Origin: Chlamydia avium 10DC88 | GTDB taxonomy: Bacteria > Chlamydiota > Chlamydiia > Chlamydiales > Chlamydiaceae | Direction of reading: 5' to 3' | Assembly (NCBI RefSeq): GCF_000583875.1 | Contig: NZ_CP006571.1 | Coordinates: 413,416-477,415 of the forward strand | Length of the DNA stretch: 64,000 nucleotides | Shown: positions 58,631 through 64,000 of the stretch, piece by piece | Position numbering within the stretch: position 1 is the stretch's first letter | Layout of the letters: every line of letters begins with the position of its first letter | Position numbers and translations under genes: made by a program | The notes under the pieces: model-generated | What the model saw: the letters and a program-made list of their open reading frames with translations, nothing else | What the model was told of the DNA's origin: nothing | The model's database searches: none

Positions 58631-61600
58631 CTATTCAGATACTGTAAAATCAATAGTTGTAGAATATCCATTAATATCCCACTCCTCTCCATCTAATAGA
58701 TCTACAAATTGATATTGTTGAGTCAATGTTTCTTCACAAATATAATCTTCGTATTTCATGAATGCTGTTTGTACTTCCAGAGAAGTTTTCATCTGCAACA
58801 AAATACGATCAGAAACATGCAGTTTGCGATTTCTTCGCATTGTATTAATTTTATTTACAATTTCTCTAGAAAGAGCCTCTGTAATAAGATCTTCTGTTAA
58901 CTGACAATCCAAAACAACTGTAAATAATGAAGAACTACGCGCTACATATCCTGGTTCTGTTTCCCAAGAAATAAGTACGTCGCTCATCTCTAAGGTAAAC
59001 TGTGTATCAGTTAAAGTAAGAGGTAAATATTTCTTCTGTAAAAATTGTTGAATTTCTTCTTGAGACAAAGATGCTAGAGCCTTTTGTATCTCTTGGATTC
59101 TACTCCCTACTTTCTTACCTAAAGAGCGGAAATTAGGTTTTACTGTCGTCATAATGAACTGAGGAGTCTCTTTATAGAAAATAATATTCTTAATATTAAG
59201 CTCTTCAGAAATCAGTTGTTCAAATGAAGTTAAAGCATCTAAACGTTCCTTAGGACCTATAATATAAAAATTAGCCAAAGGTTGACGAACTTTTAACTTA
59301 TGCTCTTTACGTAAAGAATGTCCTAAACCAACAATTTCTCTTACATCGGACATACGTTGTTCTAAATCAGGAAATACCTTATCAAGATCTTTATGTGGAA
59401 AATCACATAAATGTACGGATTCTTCGGAAAAATCTTGTCTAATTTTTTGATAAATATGTTCCGATAGAAATGGAATAAATGGAGCGATCACTTTAGAAAA
59501 AACTGAAAGAACCTCGTAAAGAGTTACGAATGCAGCTCTTCTATCTAAAGTGTCTTCTGCTTGCCAGAAACGACGCCGACAACGGCGAATATACCAATTA
59601 GTTAAATCATCAATGAATGTTACAAAAGGATGAACTGCCATATTTAGGTTATAGGCACTCATACTATCGCGAACTTTACCAACAACAGTATAGAGATTTG
59701 ATAAAATCCAACGATCAATCTCAGTATATACATAATCTTTCTCTTCGTACTGATTCCTATCGAAACCATACAAATCTGTATAAGTTTTAAAAAATGTTAA
59801 TACATTAGTTAAGGGAAGAAGTATCTGTTTCAAAATGGACTCCACACCCCTATCAGAAAAACGCAAGTCCTCAGCTTTAACAACAACACTATGTAACAAA
59901 TATAATCTTAAAGCGTCAGCTCCATAGGTATTCATAATATGCATAGGACTAGGATAATTATTTAACCTCTTAGACATTTTATTCCCGTCTTCTGCTAAAA
60001 TAATCCCACTGACTATCGCATTTTTAAATGCCGATTGATTAAATAAAGCTGTAGAAATCACCATCAAAGTGTAAAACCAACCACGAGTCTGATCTAACCC
60101 CTCAGCAATAAAATCAGCAGGGAATCCAGATTCTATTTGTTGTTGATTTTCGAAAGGATAATGATTTTGGGCATAAGGCATAGCACCTGAATCAAACCAA
60201 CAATCAAAAACATACGGGACACGCTGGAAAGACTTCCCATTTTTTTGGATTTTTAATTGATCAATGAAATGGCAATGCAAATCAGAAATTTTTTCTCCCG
60301 AAAGCTCCTCGAGTTCTTTAATAGAACTTATAATAAGAATTTCTCCATCTCTACTTTTCCAAATAGGCATTGGAGTTCCCCAGTAACGGTTCCTACTTAT
60401 TGCCCAGTCTCGAGCGCCTTCCAACCACTTACCGAAACGTCCGTCTTTAATATGCTCGGGAACCCAGTGAATCTTCTGATTCTCTTGCAGGATCCTATCT
60501 TTGATCCTTTCAACAGCAACAAACCATGAATTTACAGTTTTATAAATTAATGGCGTATCTGTCCTCCAACAAAAAGGATATCTATGCATCACAGTACCAA
60601 GATGCAATACCCTACCCAGTTCTTTTAACCTCTTAATAATCTCTTTATCGCAGTCCTTAATGTACCTGCCTTGATATTCGATGACCTCATCAGTGAAATA
60701 TCCATGATCATCTATAGGACAGACAATGGGAATGTTATGTTCTTTACAAACAAAGAAATCTACTTCTCCGAACGCAGGTGCCATATGCACAATACCCGTC
60801 CCTTCATTTTCTTCGACAAAGGGTCCAGGAAGGATTCGAAAAGCTCCTTCTGTACGTTTATGAGAAAAAAGATCAAATGGTGGAAGGTAATTCTTCCCTA
60901 CTAGGGCTGTTCCAGGGAAACTATCTATAATTTCATAAGATGAAGAATCAGAAAACCATCGTGATACACATCCCTGGCCTAAAATCCACTGTTCTCCAGA
61001 ATTTTTATCAACAATGCGTACATAAGTAAGTTCTGGTCCTACTGCAACTGCCATATTAGATAGCAATGTCCACGGAGTTGTTGTCCAGATAAGTAACGAT
61101 GCTGAGTCATCAATTAGGGGGAACTTTAAAACTACAGAAGGATCATTGACTTCTTTATAATTTTGCCCTGCTTCAAAATTAGATAAAGGAGTGCCTAATT
61201 TCGTAGAAAAAGGGACAACCTTCACGCCCTCATAAATAAGCCCTTGTTTATATAAAGAAGAAAATACCCACCACACGCTTTCCATAAATGAAGCGTCCAT
61301 AGTCTTCCATGTGGATGAAAAATCTACCCATCTGCCTAAACGATTAATATAGGACTTCCATTCATCAACATAGCGTAAGACAATACTACGACACTCTTCA
61401 TTGAAAGCTCCTATACCAAAATTCTCAATCGCTCCTGGTGTAGTGAGGTTTAAAGATTTCTCTACCTCATATTCTACAGGTACTCCATGGCAATCCCATC
61501 CAAATCGTCGAGGAACATAATACCCATTCATCGTAGCAAAACGACAGACGGTATCTTTGATGGTTCCTGCGAGTAAATGCCCATAATGAGGAAGCCCCGT

Positions 61601-61753
61601 AGCAAATGGTGGGCCATCATAAAATGAATACAAAGGCCTACCTAAACGGAGTTGTAATGACTTTTGGAAAATATGATTACGGTTCCAAAATTCTAGTATT
61701 TGTTCTTCTCTATCTGCAAGCCCGTCTCTACCATCCCTACATTCCGTATCCAT
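58631..61753 (-). CDS. ileS: Isoleucyl-tRNA synthetase
   Basis: About 1040 residues from the ATG at 61753, chosen because homologues begin near here; ATGs at 61765 and 61774 extend it by 4 or 7 residues, and none has a clear ribosome site. HIGH-like 'PPFATGLPHYGHLLAGT' is near residue 45 and KMSKR at 592-596 in 'DGNKMSKRLNN'. The CP1 editing domain contains 'IWTTTPWTLLSNMAVAV'. The length and the extended C-terminus place it with the long eukaryote-like IleRS class rather than the zinc-finger bacterial class. It charges tRNA-Ile. Confidence 0.95.
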   Translation of the reverse strand: MDTECRDGRDGLADREEQILEFWNRNHIFQKSLQLRLGRPLYSFYDGPPFATGLPHYGHLLAGTIKDTVCRFATMNGYYVPRRFGWDCHGVPVEYEVEKSLNLTTPGAIENFGIGAFNEECRSIVLRYVDEWKSYINRLGRWVDFSSTWKTMDASFMESVWWVFSSLYKQGLIYEGVKVVPFSTKLGTPLSNFEAGQNYKEVNDPSVVLKFPLIDDSASLLIWTTTPWTLLSNMAVAVGPELTYVRIVDKNSGEQWILGQGCVSRWFSDSSSYEIIDSFPGTALVGKNYLPPFDLFSHKRTEGAFRILPGPFVEENEGTGIVHMAPAFGEVDFFVCKEHNIPIVCPIDDHGYFTDEVIEYQGRYIKDCDKEIIKRLKELGRVLHLGTVMHRYPFCWRTDTPLIYKTVNSWFVAVERIKDRILQENQKIHWVPEHIKDGRFGKWLEGARDWAISRNRYWGTPMPIWKSRDGEILIISSIKELEELSGEKISDLHCHFIDQLKIQKNGKSFQRVPYVFDCWFDSGAMPYAQNHYPFENQQQIESGFPADFIAEGLDQTRGWFYTLMVISTALFNQSAFKNAIVSGIILAEDGNKMSKRLNNYPSPMHIMNTYGADALRLYLLHSVVVKAEDLRFSDRGVESILKQILLPLTNVLTFFKTYTDLYGFDRNQYEEKDYVYTEIDRWILSNLYTVVGKVRDSMSAYNLNMAVHPFVTFIDDLTNWYIRRCRRRFWQAEDTLDRRAAFVTLYEVLSVFSKVIAPFIPFLSEHIYQKIRQDFSEESVHLCDFPHKDLDKVFPDLEQRMSDVREIVGLGHSLRKEHKLKVRQPLANFYIIGPKERLDALTSFEQLISEELNIKNIIFYKETPQFIMTTVKPNFRSLGKKVGSRIQEIQKALASLSQEEIQQFLQKKYLPLTLTDTQFTLEMSDVLISWETEPGYVARSSSLFTVVLDCQLTEDLITEALSREIVNKINTMRRNRKLHVSDRILLQMKTSLEVQTAFMKYEDYICEETLTQQYQFVDLLDGEEWDINGYSTTIDFTVSE

Positions 61754-61854
61754 TACCCAAGCCATTAAGTACATATAAATTTAAAATCTCTCTTAAAATA
61801 AAGGGTTTTCTGGTTTTCGTCCATATCCCCTAGAATTAAAAAAATCTCATTCTA

Positions 61855-61884
61855 TTGACAAAATGGTAAACAGAGAGATACTAA
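61855..61884 (+). promoter_or_regulatory. Candidate promoter of ssrA
   Basis: A perfect TTGACA (61855-61860) with TACTAA at 61879-61884 (18-bp spacer), 40 bp before the mature tmRNA 5' end. The extra leader would be removed by RNase P. Confidence 0.5.
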
Positions 61885-61923
61885 GATTGCAGAAAAGAAA
61901 TAAAAAACTTAAAATTTATCCCT

Positions 61924-62339
61924 GGGGGTGTATAGGTTTCGACTTAGAAATGAAGTGTTAATTGCATGCGGAGGGCGTTGGCTGGCCTCCTAAAAAGCCG
62001 ACAAAACAATAAATGCCGAACCTAAGGCTGAATGCGAAATTATCAGCTTCTCTGATCTTACTGGAGAAAGATTAGCTGCGTAATTAGCAAAAGTTGTTAT
62101 CTAATTTAGATAACCCGGTGCTCTTTGGATCGACCAGAGTCTAGAGAGACACCGTCATACATCTGGTTTGAATTTATTCCTTCTAATTCTCAAAGGAGTA
62201 TATTCGAGATTTTTGAGAGTCATTGACTTCTATAGACGTTCTTAGCTAAGGGAGTTCAATGTAATATTACTAGGGACTAAGCATGTAGACGTTAACAGGG
62301 AGTTTACTAAGGACGAGAGTTCGAGTCTCTCCACCTCCA
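61924..62339 (+). ncRNA. ssrA: tmRNA (transfer-messenger RNA)
   Basis: A 416-nt one-piece tmRNA that rescues stalled ribosomes with SmpB. The tRNA-like end pairs GGGGGTG (61924-61930) with CACCTCC (62332-62338) plus discriminator A. The 5' side reads TATAGGTTTCGAC and the T-arm GAGTTCGAGTCTC. The tag frame runs 62015-62083 and encodes 22 residues, beginning AEPKAEC, with 'EIISFSDL' in the middle and ending GERLAA, then TAA. The AEPKAECEIIS start is typical of chlamydial tmRNA. No intervening-sequence permutation is seen. Flanked by ileS (divergent) and a hypothetical gene. Confidence 0.97.
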
Positions 62340-62488
62340 TATATGTTTTGTATCTTTTATTGATCACTATCATTCATTGGCTAAAATATAACACAGACAC
62401 ACTGTTCCTATTTTCACAGGCGATGTCTATTCAGAAACCTCATTATGTGTTAGGTTGATCCATTATAAAAATAACTTAACTTGCGGAA

Positions 62489-62995
62489 ATGAACATCACA
62501 TCTCAACAGATAATACAATTTTATCATCACCATACTCCTGAAGGATATCCCGTACATCTAATTGAAAAGATACCTACTGTTATTCAAAATCCTTTGCATC
62601 GATCATGTTGTGAAAAATTCTTAAGTTACTTGCCGCTATTTAGTACTTATATAGGCTTCCGAACTCTTCTAAGGATTTCCTCTCTTGAAGAGAGTTTGGA
62701 AATCCGGGTAGGAATAAGCAAAATCTGTTCTCTTTCTCCTTGTTTAGAAATGAACTCTGCTATAGCCTCAATTCGAAGAAATGCATGGTTAGAACTTTTG
62801 GGAATTAAAAGCTTATTTGTTATTTTCCATGTTGTAATTAGAGTAATACGATTTTTTTATCTTACTGTAAGCAATAAAAACACCTTTTGTTCAGATTTCA
62901 ACAAAATCTCCTCAAGAGGAAATTATCGATTTGATCAGCTAAATAGTGATAATATTCTATTACAAAATTGCTGCTGCTGCTGCTGCAAGCTCTGA
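62489..62995 (+). CDS. Hypothetical protein overlapping the phoH 3' end
   Basis: 168 residues not recognised as any family. The N-terminal half has scattered Cys and Leu. One hydrophobic stretch ('ELLGIKSLFVIFHVVIRVI', ~111-130) may be a membrane segment. The end runs into the antisense of phoH and terminates NCCCCCCKL, encoded by the (TGC)6 repeat. That tail is probably only the opposite strand of PhoH's poly-Ala, so the functional protein may end earlier in evolutionary terms. The ATG has a GGAA directly before it, a poor ribosome-site spacing. It occupies the position of CT016-CT018-type genes. Confidence 0.45.
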   Translation: MNITSQQIIQFYHHHTPEGYPVHLIEKIPTVIQNPLHRSCCEKFLSYLPLFSTYIGFRTLLRISSLEESLEIRVGISKICSLSPCLEMNSAIASIRRNAWLELLGIKSLFVIFHVVIRVIRFFYLTVSNKNTFCSDFNKISSRGNYRFDQLNSDNILLQNCCCCCCKL

Positions 62996-64000
62996 ACGCT
63001 CTGTTTTTGTCATAAACATATGACCATATAAAGAGAGATGATGAAACTTACCCACTAAATAGGTGAGGCCATTAGAATTTTCATCAAAATAGGGACTATC
63101 GATTTGCGTGGGATCTCCTGTTAGCACAATCTTAGTTCCTTTCCCTGCACGAGAAATGATTGTCTTAATCTCATGAGGAGTAAGATTCTGTGCTTCATCA
63201 ATAATCATAAAAACCCTAGGTAAAGACCTTCCACGAATATAAGTCAATGCTTCCATTTCTAATTTTTTTGCTTCCATCAAAGAATGTAAAACTTCTGAAA
63301 AATCTCCCATACCATGAATATTGAAAAGGAATTCCATATTATCATAGATGGGCTGCATCCAATGTAAAAGCTTCTCTTCTTTTAATCCTGGAAGAAAACC
63401 GATATCTTTCCCCATAGGGACAATAGGACGACTGATCAACAACTTATTGTAATTTCCCTTATCAAATACTTGATACATAGCAGCAGCTAATGCTAAAACT
63501 GTTTTCCCAGATCCTGCTTGCCCCATTAAAGAAACTAACTTAACATCATCGCACAAAAGGAGATCTAAAGCACATTTTTGTTCTGTATTTAATGGTTGAA
63601 TCCCCCAGATCTTCTGAGGAAGGTTTTTTAAGGCAATTATGTGTTTTTCTTGTTCTGAATATCGACCTAAAGCGAAATAGTTTCCTTCACTAGAGAGAAA
63701 GAAGTACTCATTGGGCGAAGGAAGGATTTCCTGATGTAGATCTAAATATCCTTGAGTATAAAAACTTTCTATCTCTGATACAGATACCTGTATCTCCCTA
63801 TATCCACGATATAATGAACGAAAGGAAAATCTTTTATTCTCATAATCTCTAGCTTCGATTCCCAAGGCTTCTGCACGCACACGTCGACTCAAACTTTTAG
63901 TTACAAAAATCATTGGCTCGCGCTGCGCAATAATTTGTAATAATTCTAAGGTCAGTAGTTTTCGACGTTTTTCTTCATCAGGCAGATTGATTATTGAAGA
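62960..64000 (-). CDS. phoH: PhoH-family ATPase with N-terminal PIN domain (5' end beyond window)
   Basis: The frame is open to the window edge: 29 codons continue upstream of an internal ATG at 63913 ('LPDEEKRRKLL', 'LLQIIAQREP'), so the true start is outside. The part seen includes the end of a PIN-like domain ('IFVTKSLSRRVRAEALG') and the PhoH ATPase with Walker A 'LMGQAGSGKTVLALA', 'ISRPIVPMGKDIGFLPG', Walker B 'MIIDEAQNLTPHEIKTI' and 'LTGDPTQID'. PIN-PhoH proteins are RNA-directed helicase/nucleases. The C-terminus ends SELAAAAAAIL from the trinucleotide repeat. Corresponds to CT015. Confidence 0.93.
   Translation of the reverse strand, partial: SSIINLPDEEKRRKLLTLELLQIIAQREPMIFVTKSLSRRVRAEALGIEARDYENKRFSFRSLYRGYREIQVSVSEIESFYTQGYLDLHQEILPSPNEYFFLSSEGNYFALGRYSEQEKHIIALKNLPQKIWGIQPLNTEQKCALDLLLCDDVKLVSLMGQAGSGKTVLALAAAMYQVFDKGNYNKLLISRPIVPMGKDIGFLPGLKEEKLLHWMQPIYDNMEFLFNIHGMGDFSEVLHSLMEAKKLEMEALTYIRGRSLPRVFMIIDEAQNLTPHEIKTIISRAGKGTKIVLTGDPTQIDSPYFDENSNGLTYLVGKFHHLSLYGHMFMTKTERSELAAAAAAIL
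62969..62986. repeat. (TGC)6 trinucleotide repeat
   Basis: Six perfect TGC units. They encode poly-Ala (GCA) at the C-terminus of PhoH on the minus strand and poly-Cys in the overlapping plus-strand gene. Confidence 0.95.

Overview
The window is a low-GC chromosomal segment of an obligate intracellular Chlamydia. It most resembles the caviae/felis/psittaci/abortus (former Chlamydophila) branch rather than C. trachomatis. The assignment rests on gene content and order: a PPi-phosphofructokinase pair flanking a hydrolase, GseA/WaaA Kdo transferase beside LeuS, Pkn1 with a sulfatase-modifying-factor domain, the CT147-type giant membrane protein, several bilobed-hydrophobic inclusion-membrane (Inc) candidates, a Pmp remnant, DUF1389-type proteins, and a tmRNA whose tag begins AEPKAEC. 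Species cannot be fixed from the sequence alone. CT numbers quoted below are C. trachomatis orthologue names recalled from memory.

Layout. 1-2.9 kb (+): the 3' end of one pfp gene, an alpha/beta hydrolase and a second pfp. 2.9-7.2 kb (-): leuS-waaA, then two identical initiator tRNA genes (a 102-bp direct repeat) and an elongator tRNA-Met. 7.4-10.1 kb (+): an exported hydrolase and an FAD monooxygenase-like gene. 10.1-18.4 kb (-): CT147-like, ligA, pkn1. 18.4-22.6 kb is an accessory stretch: three small Inc-like genes, a SirB1/TPR secreted protein and a decayed polymorphic membrane protein gene. 22.6-30.8 kb (-): clpB, a three-gene MCE/Mla-type lipid ABC transporter, hemL, yqgE, a DUF151 nuclease-like gene and rpiA. 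31.2-34.4 kb (-): a tandem array of DUF1389-type membrane proteins, one of them broken. 34.7-41.8 kb (+): Nif3-like, pepF, groES-groEL behind a CIRCE element, a one-pass membrane protein, tRNA-Asn and another Inc-like gene. 41.9-46.6 kb: a BPL_N-domain protein (-), an EamA transporter (+) and recD2 (+). 46.6-54.9 kb (-): a dense information-processing operon in transcriptional order prfA-prmC-ffh-rpsP-trmD-rplS-rnhB-gmk-(rpoZ-like)-metG. 55.2-61.8 kb: rpmE (-), a secreted protein (+), an unusually large lepB (+) and ileS (-). 61.9-64 kb: ssrA (tmRNA), a hypothetical gene and phoH running off the end.

Functionally most of the window is core housekeeping: tRNA charging, ribosome and release-factor biogenesis, SRP and signal peptidase export, chaperones, PPi-dependent glycolysis, pentose phosphate and haem precursors. 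Host-interaction genes are clustered between pkn1 and clpB, between rpiA and the Nif3 gene, and after tRNA-Asn. Gene decay and local duplication are concentrated in those accessory intervals and around the tRNA-fMet pair.

The main points for a second look are a pmpG-type gene reduced to its two ends, the duplicated initiator tRNA with its own promoter-like boxes, the DUF1389 tandem array with a pseudogene, a candidate RNA polymerase omega subunit between gmk and metG, and a TrmD-VOC domain fusion. I did not find a clearly new multi-gene system such as a phage, CRISPR array, defence island or biosynthetic cluster.
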